Shown here in pieces: positions 1 through 8,122 of a stretch of DNA of 64,000 nt. The notes under the pieces were generated by a model. That model did no database searches, had not been told where the DNA came from, and saw only the letters and a list, made by a program, of their open reading frames with translations. The DNA lies in assembly GCF_018636735.1 (NCBI RefSeq), contig NZ_CP045200.1, forward strand, positions 1,984,001 to 2,048,000. The letters run 5' to 3'. Numbering within the stretch: the stretch's first letter is position 1; each line of letters begins with the position of its first letter. The position numbers were made by a program, and so were the translations under genes. This stretch comes from Erythrobacter sp. 3-20A1M (GTDB taxonomy: Bacteria; Pseudomonadota; Alphaproteobacteria; Sphingomonadales; Sphingomonadaceae).

Positions 1-1
1 G

Positions 2-190
2 TTGATAGACAAGAAGGCGAAGTCCAAGACCAAGAAGGCGATTATCGAAGATGTCGACGAACCCGGCTCCGGCAGCGGCGGGAACGTAATCGACCTGATG
101 GCCGCGCTCAAAAAATCGGTCGACGACGACAAGCCGGCGAAGAAGAAAAAGGCGAGCGGTCCCTCGATCCGAAAGAAAAAGAGCGCCTGA
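2..190 (+). CDS. ku: Ku protein, C-terminal tail (5' partial)
   Basis: This is the last part of a bacterial Ku protein; the DNA-binding ring lies left of the window, so the gene is cut at its 5' end. About 62 residues are visible: a Lys-rich stretch, an acidic linker with a GSGSGG spacer, the NVIDLMAALKKSV segment common near the end of bacterial Ku, and a basic tail rich in KKKK that in this family helps DNA and ligase contact. The in-frame TTG at base 2 is only the window edge, not a real start. The TGA overlaps the ATG of the next gene (ATGA), and ligD follows in the same run, so ku and ligD form one non-homologous end joining operon. Confidence 0.85.
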   Translation: MIDKKAKSKTKKAIIEDVDEPGSGSGGNVIDLMAALKKSVDDDKPAKKKKASGPSIRKKKSA

Positions 191-672
191 TGGAACTCAA
201 TCCGCCGATCCTTTCCGGCTGGTTCGATGCCAATCTGATCGCGCGGATCGCAGTCGCGGCGGTACTCGGCCTGCTTCTGGGGCTCGACCGCGAATTGCGG
301 GGGCATTCGGCCGGGATGCGGACCCACGGCCTGGTCTGCGTCGCGGCTTCGGCGATGACGGTCAGTGCGATCGGGCTCTACCACACGCTGGGCGGGGTGC
401 GGATGGACCCGCTGCGCGTATACGAAGCGACCGGGGCCTTCGTCGGCATTATCGGGGCAGGGTTGATCGTGTTCAGCCGCGGGCAGGTCCACAATCTCAC
501 CACCGCCGCCAATCTGTGGCTCGCCGCGGTGATCGGCATCGCTTGCGGGGCGGGCCAGTGGCCGCTGGTGATGGTGGGCGCGGTCATCAGCCTGGTGATG
601 CTGACCCTGCTGCGGCTGGTCGAACCGCTGGGCCGCGAACGCCGACGATTGAGGGACGACCGTAATGGCTAA
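190..672 (+). CDS. MgtC/SapB-family membrane protein
   Basis: A 160-residue integral membrane protein of the MgtC/SapB type. Early in the protein is the family-like stretch LGLLLGLDRELRGHSAGMRTH, followed by hydrophobic helices at roughly residues 45-65, 80-97, 105-120 and 125-142, and an Arg-rich cytoplasmic end. MgtC homologues affect magnesium-limited growth and modulate membrane ATPase in other bacteria; the role here is unknown. It is shorter than full MgtC because the C-terminal ACT-like domain is absent. The start overlaps the ku stop (ATGA) and the end overlaps ligD by 8 bases, so it is co-translated inside the NHEJ operon, which is an odd place for a membrane protein. Confidence 0.75.
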   Translation: MELNPPILSGWFDANLIARIAVAAVLGLLLGLDRELRGHSAGMRTHGLVCVAASAMTVSAIGLYHTLGGVRMDPLRVYEATGAFVGIIGAGLIVFSRGQVHNLTTAANLWLAAVIGIACGAGQWPLVMVGAVISLVMLTLLRLVEPLGRERRRLRDDRNG

Positions 673-3175
673 GGCCGACCCGCTCGCCGAATACAACAGG
701 AAGCGCGACTTCCGGAGGACGCGCGAGCCGAAGGGCGAGCGGGGCGAGGGAGCGGGCAACCGCTTCATTGTGCAGAAGCACGACGCGACGCGGCTGCATT
801 GGGATTTCCGGCTGGAAGTCGATGGCGTGCTCAAGAGCTGGGCGGTGACGAAGGGGCCTTCGCCCGATCCCGATATCAAGCGGCTGGCGGTCAGGACCGA
901 GGACCATCCGCTGTCCTACGCCGATTTCGAAGGCAACATTCCCGAGGATGAATATGGCGGCGGCGCCGTGATGCTGTGGGACCGCGGGACGTGGGAACCG
1001 ATCGAGGGCAAGAGCGCCGCCGATCTGGAGGACGGTCACCTGCATTTCGTGCTCCATGGCGAGCGGATGAAGGGCGAGTGGCTGCTCGTCCGGATGAAGC
1101 CGCGCGGGAACGAGAAGCGCGAGAACTGGCTGCTGCGCAAGATCGGCGACGAATATGCGGGTGAGGGCGACGCGCTGGTCGATCGCGAGCTGACCAGCGT
1201 CGCGTCGGGCCGTTCCATGGCGGAAATCGCGGCGGACGAGGACGGGGAGTTCTCGCTGGAGGACAAGAGCGACGAGGCCTTCGCCGCGCAGATGAAAAAG
1301 GCCAGCCGGAACACGAAGGCCAAGACCGCGAAGTCTTCGCGCAAATCCGGCAAACCGCCGAAATTCAGCAAGCCCCAGCTCGCCACGCTGGTCGACACCG
1401 TGCCGACCGGGAACGGCTGGATGCACGAGATCAAGTTCGACGGGTACCGCGCTATGATCGCCGCGTCGGGCGACAAGGTCACCGTCTATACCCGGTCCGG
1501 CAAGGACTGGACCGACAAGTTCGCCCCTCTGGCCGAGGCGATCGCCGCGCTCGACCTGCCGCCGTGCCTGATCGACGGCGAGATCGTGGCCACCGATGCG
1601 AAGGGCAATCCCGATTTTTCCACGCTGCAACAGGTGCTGAAGCGCGGGCACGGTTCGCAAGGGGAAGACGACGCGCTGGAACTGCACGCATTCGACCTGC
1701 TCGAACTCGATGGCGAGAAGCTCGCGCCGCTATCCAATATCGAGCGCAAGGAGCGGCTCGAGGCGCTGCTTATCGACGCTGAGCCGCCGGTCCACGTCGC
1801 GCAGCATGTGATCGGCGCGGGCGAGAAGCTCTACCGCGCGATGTGCGATGCGGGGCAGGAAGGCATCATCTCGAAAAAGGTGGAGGCGCGCTACTCCGGC
1901 AGCCGGACAAAGGCCTGGGTGAAGGTCAAATGCACGCGGCGACAGGAATTCGTGATCATCGGTTACAAGGCGAGTTCCGCCAAGGGGCGGCCCTTCGCCT
2001 CGCTGTTGCTGGCGCAGCACGAAGACGGCGAGCTGACCTATCGCGGCAATGTCGGCACCGGTTTCGACAGCGACACGCTGGAAGACCTGGCGGGCAGGAT
2101 GGGTCGACTGGAGCGCAAGACCCCGCCCGCCGAGGTCGACAAGGCGAGCAGTCGCAAGGTCACCTGGCTGACGCCCCGGCTGGTGGCCGAGATCGCCTTT
2201 GCCGAATTTACCGCCGACGGGAAGGTGCGGCACGCCAGCTTCCTCGGCCTGCGCGGCGACAAGGATGCGCAGGATGTGACGCCCGAGAAGCCCTCTTCCA
2301 CGCCCGACGCGGCCGCCGGAGTGGAAATCTCCAGCCGCGACCGGGTGATCTTCCCCGACAGCGGAGAGACTAAGGGCGACCTCGCAGACTATTACGAGGC
2401 CGTCGCGTCGATCATGCTCCCCTTCGTCGGCCGCCGCCCGGTCAGCCTGGTGCGCTGTCCGCAGGGCCGGGCGAAGAAGTGCTTCTTCCAGAAACACAAC
2501 AGCGGCGGCTTCGGCGACGGGGTGAAGCATGTCCCGATCAAGGAGAAGGACGGCGGGAGCGAGGATTATCTCTATGTCGAGGACGCGCGCGGGCTGCTGC
2601 AATGCGTCCAGATGGGCACGATCGAGTTCCACGGCTGGGGCGCACGATCCAGCGCGGTGGAGAAACCCGACCGGATGATCTTCGATCTCGATCCCGACGA
2701 GGGCCTCGATTTCGAGGAAGTGAAGCGCGCCGCGCGCGACATCCGCGACCGGCTGGCGGAGATCGGGCTCACCAGCTTCGCCATGCTTTCGGGCGGCAAG
2801 GGCGTGCATGTCATCGTGCCGCTCGCCACCGGGCATTCCTGGGCGGAGCACAAGGATTTCTCCAAGCGCTTCGCCGAGGCGCTCAGCATGGCGGAGCCCG
2901 ATCGCTTCGTCGCGACGATGAGCAAGGAGAAGCGCAAGGGGAAGATCTTCATCGACTGGCTGCGTAACCAGCGCGGCAGCACGGCGGTGGTACCCTATTC
3001 GGCCCGCGCGCGGGAGAACGCGCCGGTTGCCGCGCCGATCGCGTGGGGCGAACTGAAGGAGACCAAGACCGCCGCCCGCTTCCATATCGGCGATGCGAAG
3101 ACGCTGCTCGACCGTGCGCAGTCCAAATCCCTCGCGGGCTGGGGCTTTGCCGATCAGCACCTGCCCGATATCTGA
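665..3175 (+). CDS. ligD: ATP-dependent DNA ligase D (three domains)
   Basis: 836 residues, the size of a full LigD, which processes and seals double-strand breaks with Ku. Order: 3'-phosphoesterase domain at about 30-180 (motif HDATRLHWDFRLE), ligase domain at about 235-530 with the AMP-accepting lysine K257 in EIKFDGYR, and an archaeo-eukaryotic-primase type polymerase domain at about 550-836 with the metal pair D674/D676 in FDLDPDEG and the GGKGVHVIVPL segment. The order phosphoesterase-ligase-polymerase is the Pseudomonas/alphaproteobacterial arrangement and not the mycobacterial one. A Lys/Ser-rich linker at about 210-235 joins the first two domains. The ATG at 665 lies inside the end of the membrane protein gene. 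No key residue appears lost. Confidence 0.95.
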   Translation: MAKADPLAEYNRKRDFRRTREPKGERGEGAGNRFIVQKHDATRLHWDFRLEVDGVLKSWAVTKGPSPDPDIKRLAVRTEDHPLSYADFEGNIPEDEYGGGAVMLWDRGTWEPIEGKSAADLEDGHLHFVLHGERMKGEWLLVRMKPRGNEKRENWLLRKIGDEYAGEGDALVDRELTSVASGRSMAEIAADEDGEFSLEDKSDEAFAAQMKKASRNTKAKTAKSSRKSGKPPKFSKPQLATLVDTVPTGNGWMHEIKFDGYRAMIAASGDKVTVYTRSGKDWTDKFAPLAEAIAALDLPPCLIDGEIVATDAKGNPDFSTLQQVLKRGHGSQGEDDALELHAFDLLELDGEKLAPLSNIERKERLEALLIDAEPPVHVAQHVIGAGEKLYRAMCDAGQEGIISKKVEARYSGSRTKAWVKVKCTRRQEFVIIGYKASSAKGRPFASLLLAQHEDGELTYRGNVGTGFDSDTLEDLAGRMGRLERKTPPAEVDKASSRKVTWLTPRLVAEIAFAEFTADGKVRHASFLGLRGDKDAQDVTPEKPSSTPDAAAGVEISSRDRVIFPDSGETKGDLADYYEAVASIMLPFVGRRPVSLVRCPQGRAKKCFFQKHNSGGFGDGVKHVPIKEKDGGSEDYLYVEDARGLLQCVQMGTIEFHGWGARSSAVEKPDRMIFDLDPDEGLDFEEVKRAARDIRDRLAEIGLTSFAMLSGGKGVHVIVPLATGHSWAEHKDFSKRFAEALSMAEPDRFVATMSKEKRKGKIFIDWLRNQRGSTAVVPYSARARENAPVAAPIAWGELKETKTAARFHIGDAKTLLDRAQSKSLAGWGFADQHLPDI

Positions 3176-3181
3176 GCCCGC

Positions 3182-3733
3182 ATGTCATCCTTCCTGTTCG
3201 GGTTCGCCGGCGTGCTGCTGCTGTCGCTCGGCGCGCGCGATCAAGTGCTGGTCGCGCGGCTGGCGGGACGCACCGGCCCCGCCGTGATGGTCGCGGGCTG
3301 GATTGCAGCGGTCGTCTCCGCCAGCGCGATGGCGTGGGCGGGGGCCGCGATCGCCGACCGGCTGGCGGGACCGGGCAAGCCGATGCTGGTCGCCTTCGCG
3401 CTGGTCGCCGCCGCATTCGAACTTGCCTGGCCCAACCGCGAGCGCGGGCCGAAGGAGCCGACGCATTCCGCGTTTGCCGCGTTCGTCGTACTGCTCGCGC
3501 GCCAGATCACCGATGCGGGCCGCTTCCTCGTCTTCGCGCTGGCCGCGGCGACCGCCCTGCCGTGGCTCGTCGCTGCGGGGGCCGCGCTCGGTGGCGGGCT
3601 GGCGCTGAACGTCGGCCACGCCGCGGGCGTGACTCTGGAGCGGGCACCGCTGCGGGCAATCCGGCTGGTGCTGTCCGGGCTAGTGCTGCTGGGCGCTGCG
3701 GTGATCGGATTGTCAGCGCGTGGATTGGCGTGA
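3182..3733 (+). CDS. Membrane protein, probably Gdt1/TMEM165-like (UPF0016), divergent
   Basis: 183 residues with about six hydrophobic segments. Two half-repeats resemble the UPF0016/Gdt1 cation transporter fold: a segment around LSLGARDQVLVARLAG near the N-terminus and LLARQITDAGRFLVFALAA in the middle, each where the family has its E-x-G-D-(K/R)-(T/S) motif. Both motifs are degenerate, since the Glu and Gly-Asp are not kept in order, so a manganese or calcium transport role should not be assumed. It starts 7 bases after the ligD stop and could be read through from the NHEJ operon. It could also be an unrelated small multi-spanning protein. Confidence 0.6.
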   Translation: MSSFLFGFAGVLLLSLGARDQVLVARLAGRTGPAVMVAGWIAAVVSASAMAWAGAAIADRLAGPGKPMLVAFALVAAAFELAWPNRERGPKEPTHSAFAAFVVLLARQITDAGRFLVFALAAATALPWLVAAGAALGGGLALNVGHAAGVTLERAPLRAIRLVLSGLVLLGAAVIGLSARGLA

Positions 3734-3772
3734 CAATCGATTGAGGCGATCGAACTCATTATCGCTCTGCAT

Positions 3773-3797
3773 GAAACGCGATCACCATCCGGGCGTT
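3773..3797 (+). promoter_or_regulatory. Candidate EcfG-type promoter for dps
   Basis: GAAAC at 3773-3777, a 16-base spacer, then CGTT at 3794-3797. This is one base from the alphaproteobacterial general stress promoter GGAAC-N16/17-CGTT. It lies 51 bases before the dps start. Dps is a usual general stress gene, which makes the match more credible than the sequence alone. Confidence 0.5.
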
Positions 3798-3848
3798 CTG
3801 AATATGTAATCCGACGGGACGCAATCAGACACGAAGAAGGAAACCGAC

Positions 3849-4310
3849 ATGGCCGCAGCAGGCGACAATTCACGCAAGGAACTGGCGGAGGAGATGAACC
3901 GTCTTCTCGCCGATCACATCGCGCTATTCATCAAGACCAAGAATTTCCACTGGCACCTCGCGGGGCCGCGTTTCCGCGACCTCCATCTGCTGTTCGACGA
4001 GCAGGCGATCGAAATCCGCGACCAGATCGACGTCGTGGCGGAGCGGGTGCGCAAGCTGGACGAGATCACCCTGACCTCGGTCGGGTCGGTTGCCAAGAAC
4101 ACGCAGGTGAAGGACCAGGACGACGTGACGCTTGATGCGGACACGATGGTCAAGGAACTGCTCGCCGACAACACCGCGATGGTGAAGCGGCTGAAGGGCC
4201 TGAAGGACCTGTGCGACAAGGCGAACGACAATGCCACCGACGGTCTGCTCGATGACTGGACCGACATGGCGGAGGAACGTTGCTGGTTCCTGCGCCAGAC
4301 GCTCAAGTAA
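3849..4310 (+). CDS. dps: Dps ferritin-like DNA protection protein
   Basis: A 153-residue Dps-family mini-ferritin that forms dodecamers, oxidises ferrous iron and shields DNA in starvation and oxidative stress. The intersubunit ferroxidase residues are all present with E. coli spacing: H34, H46, D50, D61 and E65 (from NFHWH, DLHLLFDEQ and IDVVAERVR). The N-terminus is short with few lysines, so non-specific DNA binding may be weaker than in E. coli Dps. The start has AGAAGGA about 8 bases upstream. A strong terminator follows, so it is a single-gene unit, probably under general stress control. Confidence 0.93.
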   Translation: MAAAGDNSRKELAEEMNRLLADHIALFIKTKNFHWHLAGPRFRDLHLLFDEQAIEIRDQIDVVAERVRKLDEITLTSVGSVAKNTQVKDQDDVTLDADTMVKELLADNTAMVKRLKGLKDLCDKANDNATDGLLDDWTDMAEERCWFLRQTLK

Positions 4311-4336
4311 TGCTTTGCACCGCTGGTAAAGCGATT

Positions 4337-4369
4337 GGCCGCCGTGGGGATTGCCCCCGGCGGCCTTTT
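4337..4369 (+). terminator. Rho-independent terminator after dps
   Basis: An 8-base stem GGCCGCCG/CGGCGGCC, extended by GGGG/CCCC after one bulged T, with loop ATTG, followed by TTTT. It ends dps transcription 60 bases past the stop and separates it from pgl. Confidence 0.85.
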
Positions 4370-4387
4370 GCCGTCTAGGACGCGGCC

Positions 4388-5011
4388 ATGACCACTCCCG
4401 ACATCATCGGCGGCGCGACGCCGGAAGAGATCGCGCGCTGGATCGCCCGCCGCCTGGCCCGCGAGCTGGAACGCGACGGCGCGCCGATCGCGATCACCGT
4501 ACCGGGGGGCACCACCCCGTTCCCGATCATGGAAAGGCTGGTGACGCACGATCTGGACTGGTCGCGCGTGACCGTGTGGCCGAACGACGATCGCGTGGTG
4601 GCGGAAGATCACCCGGCCTCCAACACCGGCAAGCTGCGTGCGATATTCGAGCCGGTCGGGGCCGAGGTGGTCACGCTTACCGTGATGGAGCAGGTGCCGC
4701 GCTTCGCGCTCGCCTGGCTCGGCATGGGGGCGGACGGGCACACCGCCTCGCTGTTCCCCAATACCGATCCCAAGGTGTCGGAAAGCGCCCCGATCCGGCG
4801 GCTGACGCCCGATCCGCTGCCGCCAGAGGCACCGTTCGACCGCGTCACGCTGACGCTGCCGAGCCTGCTGGCGAGCGAGGAGATCGTCTTCACGCTCGGC
4901 GGTTCGGCGGACAAGCGGGCCGTGTTCGAAGCGGCGCTGGCGGGGGAGAACGATCTGCCGGTCGCGCGCCTGCTTTCCGCCGCGCGCCAGCCGGTTACGT
5001 GCTTCGCCTGA
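4388..5011 (+). CDS. pgl: 6-phosphogluconolactonase
   Basis: 207 residues of the DevB/Pgl family, which hydrolyses 6-phosphogluconolactone in the oxidative pentose phosphate and Entner-Doudoroff routes in the cytoplasm. Signatures: ITVPGGTTPFPIMERL near residue 36 for phosphate binding and GMGADGHTASLFP at about 112-124 with the catalytic His118. The protein is a little short for the family (usually about 230). No zwf or edd gene is adjacent, unlike many sphingomonads. The 3' end overlaps the next gene, so translation is probably coupled. Confidence 0.88.
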   Translation: MTTPDIIGGATPEEIARWIARRLARELERDGAPIAITVPGGTTPFPIMERLVTHDLDWSRVTVWPNDDRVVAEDHPASNTGKLRAIFEPVGAEVVTLTVMEQVPRFALAWLGMGADGHTASLFPNTDPKVSESAPIRRLTPDPLPPEAPFDRVTLTLPSLLASEEIVFTLGGSADKRAVFEAALAGENDLPVARLLSAARQPVTCFA

Positions 5012-5499
5012 TCGAGGATCTGGCGGGACGGGTCCTGCCCGCGCCGCTCCATCGCGCCGGGCTGCGCGTCGCCTACCGCATCCGGCGCATCTATCGCCGC
5101 GTGGCGAAGCCCGATCTGAACGGGGTGGCGGTGATCGTCCTTAACGATGCCGGCCAGGTTCTGCTGGTGCGCCATACCTACGGCTCCGGAGACTGGGCCG
5201 TGCCCGGCGGCGGGATCGACAAGGGTGAGCGGCCCGAGGATGCGGCGCGGCGCGAGATGCGCGAGGAGTTGAAGGTCGACCTGATCGACCTGCGCGAGAT
5301 CGCCTGCACGCAAGAGCACCTGGCGGGGACCACGCATACCGCGCATATCTTCGCCGCCCGGGTCGACGGCGCGGTATCGCCCGACCGGCGCGAGATCGCC
5401 GAGCATGCGTTTTTCCCGCTCGCAGGGCTGCCCGAACCCATGTTGCCCCTGTCGAAATCGCGCCTGCGGCTCTATCGCGAGCGGACCGCGCCGGACTGA
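4999..5499 (+). CDS. Nudix hydrolase
   Basis: A 166-residue Nudix protein, read from a GTG at 4999 that overlaps the end of pgl by 13 bases; no ATG is suitably placed. The Nudix box is at about 71-93 (GGIDKGE...REMREELKV). The catalytic REXXEE core is complete, but the usual Gly after EEx is replaced by Lys. The N-terminal 35 residues are basic and amphipathic. The substrate cannot be told from sequence; such enzymes split nucleoside diphosphate derivatives. It ends 7 bases from the convergent dinB stop. Confidence 0.82.
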   Translation: MLRLIEDLAGRVLPAPLHRAGLRVAYRIRRIYRRVAKPDLNGVAVIVLNDAGQVLLVRHTYGSGDWAVPGGGIDKGERPEDAARREMREELKVDLIDLREIACTQEHLAGTTHTAHIFAARVDGAVSPDRREIAEHAFFPLAGLPEPMLPLSKSRLRLYRERTAPD

Positions 5500-5506
5500 G
5501 TGTAGC

Positions 5507-6646
5507 TTACAGCAGCGAGAGCTGCGCGTCGTCGTGCTTGCGCTCCGTTGCTTCCGCCCCCGCATCGCGTTCGAGGTTGGACAGCGTCAGTCCCATCAGC
5601 CGGATCGGCAGCGGCAGCGGCAGTTGCGCCTCCAGCAGGTCGCGCGCCACGCCCGCGAACTGCGCCTTGTCCGCCACATAATCGCCCAGCGACTGCGCGC
5701 GGGTGATGATGCGGAAATCGGTGTATTTCAGCTTCAGCGTCACCGTGCGACCGCGCGCCTTGTTGTGCTCGATCCGGTCCCACACGATGTCGATAATCCG
5801 CTCCAGCGTCTCGCGCAGTTCGTCGGGATGCGACTGGTCTTCGGAAAAGGTCCGTTCCCCGCCCACGCTCTTGCGGATGCGGTTGGTGCGCACGGGGCGC
5901 AGGTCTATGCCCCGCGCGGCGCGGAAGAGATAGTCGCCGAAGCTGCCGAAATGGGCGCGCAGCCAGGCGGTGTCCTTCTCCGCCAAATCGGCCCCGGTCG
6001 CGATGCCGAGCCGCTGCATCCTCTCCTCCGCCCGCGGGCCGACACCGTGGAAGCGCCGGATCGGCAGCGACTGGACGAAGGCCGCACCCTCGCCCGGGCG
6101 GATCACGCAGATGCCGTCGGGCTTGTTCTGGTCGCTCGCCAGCTTGGCCAGGAACTTGTTGTAGGACACGCCCGCGCTGGCGGTCAGCTGCGTCTCCTCG
6201 CGGATGCGGCGGCGGATCGCCTGCGCCGTGCGGGTCGCGGTGCCGAGACCCTGCAGATCCTCGGTCACGTCGAGGTAGGCCTCGTCCAGACTCAGCGGTT
6301 CGACATGCGGGGTGTAGGCGTGAAAGATCGCGCGGATCTGGCGGCTGACCTCGCGATAGGCGTCGAAGCGGCTTTTGACGAAGATCAGGTCGGGGCACAG
6401 CCGTTTCGCGGTGACGGACGGCATAGCGCTCTTCACGCCGAACTTGCGCGCTTCGTAGCTGGCGGCGGCGACGACGCCGCGCCCGCTCGACCCGCCGACG
6501 GCGACGGGGCGACCGCGCAGCTCTGGATTGTCGCGTTGTTCGACGCTGGCGAAGAAGGCGTCCATGTCGACATGGATGATCTTGCGCAGGCCGTCGGCCT
6601 CGCGCTCTTCGTCGTCCTGGTCGGGAATGGGCTGCGGATCGCTCAC
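5507..6646 (-). CDS. dinB: DNA polymerase IV (Y family)
   Basis: A 379-residue translesion polymerase. The catalytic carboxylates are visible: D27 in HVDMDAFFASVE and D121/E122 in SLDEAYLD. The thumb helix-hairpin-helix region is near RFHGVGPRAEERM, and the little finger domain follows. The protein ends in QLSLL, a good match to the beta-clamp binding pentapeptide, so it should load onto the replisome. I see no clear LexA box of the alphaproteobacterial GTTC-N7-GTTC type directly upstream. Confidence 0.94.
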   Translation of the reverse strand: MSDPQPIPDQDDEEREADGLRKIIHVDMDAFFASVEQRDNPELRGRPVAVGGSSGRGVVAAASYEARKFGVKSAMPSVTAKRLCPDLIFVKSRFDAYREVSRQIRAIFHAYTPHVEPLSLDEAYLDVTEDLQGLGTATRTAQAIRRRIREETQLTASAGVSYNKFLAKLASDQNKPDGICVIRPGEGAAFVQSLPIRRFHGVGPRAEERMQRLGIATGADLAEKDTAWLRAHFGSFGDYLFRAARGIDLRPVRTNRIRKSVGGERTFSEDQSHPDELRETLERIIDIVWDRIEHNKARGRTVTLKLKYTDFRIITRAQSLGDYVADKAQFAGVARDLLEAQLPLPLPIRLMGLTLSNLERDAGAEATERKHDDAQLSLL

Positions 6647-6752
6647 ATCCGCGTTCTAGCGGTCGCACCGAGATGGTGGAAGAAGCGCCGCTTTATGCTG
6701 CACCTGCGAAAAGGGGTTCCCACACGCGGTTTGCAGGGGCAAGGGCGATGGC

Positions 6753-8039
6753 ATGGCGACCCTCCCCGACACCCGCATCCATTCCTCGCTCGGCACCGGC
6801 CGGTCGATCTCGCGCGGCATGTTCGTGGTGCTGATGGCCAGCCTGATGAGTCTCAACGCGCTGGCGATCGATTCGATGCTGCCCGCCCTGGACGAGATCG
6901 CGGCGGCTTTCGACGTTGCCGATCCCAACCAGCGTCAGCTTGTGGTCGGGGTGTACCTGCTCGCCAACGGGCTGGGCGCGCTGGTGCCGGGCAGTTTCGC
7001 CGACCGGTACGGTCGCCGCCCGGTGCTGTTCGTATGCCTCGGGCTCTACGCGTTGTGCTCGCTCGCCTGCGCGGTTGCGCCCAGCTTCCCCGCGTTGCTG
7101 GCGCTGCGCGGATTGCAGGGTTTCGCGACTGCCGGGATCGTGGTGCTGCCCGCCGCGATCATCCGCGACCGGTTCGAAGGCGACGCGATGGCGCGGCTGC
7201 TCAGCCTGATCTTCATCATCTTCATGGTCGTGCCGGTGCTCGCGCCCAGCGTGGGGCAGGCGGTGCTGGAGCTGGCGGACTGGCCGTGGGTGTTCGTGAT
7301 GCTCGCCGTGCTCTCCGCGCTGATCTGCGGTTTCGCGGCGTGGCACATGCCCGAAACGCTCAGCCCAGAGGATCGCCAGCCGATCGATATCGGCAGCGTG
7401 CTACACACCCTCCCGCTGACGCTGAAGACGCGCGCCGCGATCGGCTACGTGCTCAGCAGCGGGCTGACCTTCGGCGCGGTGTTCGGCTACATCAATTCGG
7501 CCCAGCAGCTGATCGGCGAGCATTTCGGCGCGGGCGAGGCGTTTCCGCTGATCTTCGGCGCGACCGCCTCGACGCTGGCCGTCTCCAGCTTCGTCAATTC
7601 GCGCATCGTGGAGCGGTTCGGCGCGCGGCGGGTGAGCCACACCGCGCTCGTGACCTTCATCGCCATCGCCTGCTTGCAGCTCGCCGCCGCCCTGCTCGCG
7701 CCCGGATCGCTGTGGCTGTTCGTGCCGCTGATGGCGGGCAATCTGTGCCTGCTCGGCTTCACCGGTGCCAATTTCGGCTCCATCGCGATGCAGCCGTTCG
7801 AGCATACCGCGGGCAGCGCCAGTTCGGTCCAGACCTTCATCCGCATGGTGCTGGGCGCGCTGCTCGGCATCGCGATCGGGCAGCTGTACGATGGCACCGC
7901 GCTGCCGCTGGCGATCGCGCTGGTCGGTTGTAGCGTGCTGAGCCTGTTCCTGGTGCTGTTCAGCGAGCGCGGAAAGCTGTTCCGCCGCCCGCGCGATGCG
8001 AGGAAATATCTCGCGGTGCACGACCAGCTGCAGGGGTAG
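6753..8039 (+). CDS. MFS transporter, Bcr/CflA drug efflux type
   Basis: 428 residues with about 12 transmembrane helices. Family marks are SFADRYGRRPVL in the loop after helix 2 and the Bcr/CflA-like start MSLNALAIDSMLPALDEI, where the conserved Asp in helix 1 is kept. Such pumps export drugs, amino acids or other small molecules against protons across the inner membrane. The last 30 residues are a basic cytoplasmic tail. The ATG at 6753 sits in GGCATGGCG with a modest purine stretch upstream. Substrate unknown. Confidence 0.85.
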   Translation: MATLPDTRIHSSLGTGRSISRGMFVVLMASLMSLNALAIDSMLPALDEIAAAFDVADPNQRQLVVGVYLLANGLGALVPGSFADRYGRRPVLFVCLGLYALCSLACAVAPSFPALLALRGLQGFATAGIVVLPAAIIRDRFEGDAMARLLSLIFIIFMVVPVLAPSVGQAVLELADWPWVFVMLAVLSALICGFAAWHMPETLSPEDRQPIDIGSVLHTLPLTLKTRAAIGYVLSSGLTFGAVFGYINSAQQLIGEHFGAGEAFPLIFGATASTLAVSSFVNSRIVERFGARRVSHTALVTFIAIACLQLAAALLAPGSLWLFVPLMAGNLCLLGFTGANFGSIAMQPFEHTAGSASSVQTFIRMVLGALLGIAIGQLYDGTALPLAIALVGCSVLSLFLVLFSERGKLFRRPRDARKYLAVHDQLQG

Positions 8040-8087
8040 CTCAGGCCCACCCCGATGCGGCTAGCCAGCAAGCTGGCAAGCCTCGCT

Positions 8088-8109
8088 CCCCTCCCGCATG
8101 CGGGAGGGG
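8088..8109. repeat. 22-base perfect palindrome between convergent genes
   Basis: An 11-base half CCCCTCCCGCA and its exact complement, centred on GCATGC, between the stops of the transporter and the carboxylase gene. It is followed by GGGGGTGGGC-like sequence. This looks like the short palindromic intergenic repeats seen in many alphaproteobacterial genomes, and it may also terminate transcription from both sides, although there is no T run. A smaller hairpin (GCCAGC/GCTGGC) lies just before it. Confidence 0.6.
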
Positions 8110-8122
8110 CTGGGGGTGGGCT

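Noticed and set aside
1730-3160. Long open frame of 476 codons on the minus strand inside ligD
   Set aside because: High GC makes long antisense frames common; its translation is Arg/His/Leu-rich without motifs, and ligD on the plus strand is certain.
5405-7933. 842-codon plus-strand frame across dinB and the transporter gene
   Set aside because: It is antisense to dinB and out of frame with the transporter; no motifs, and both real genes are clear.
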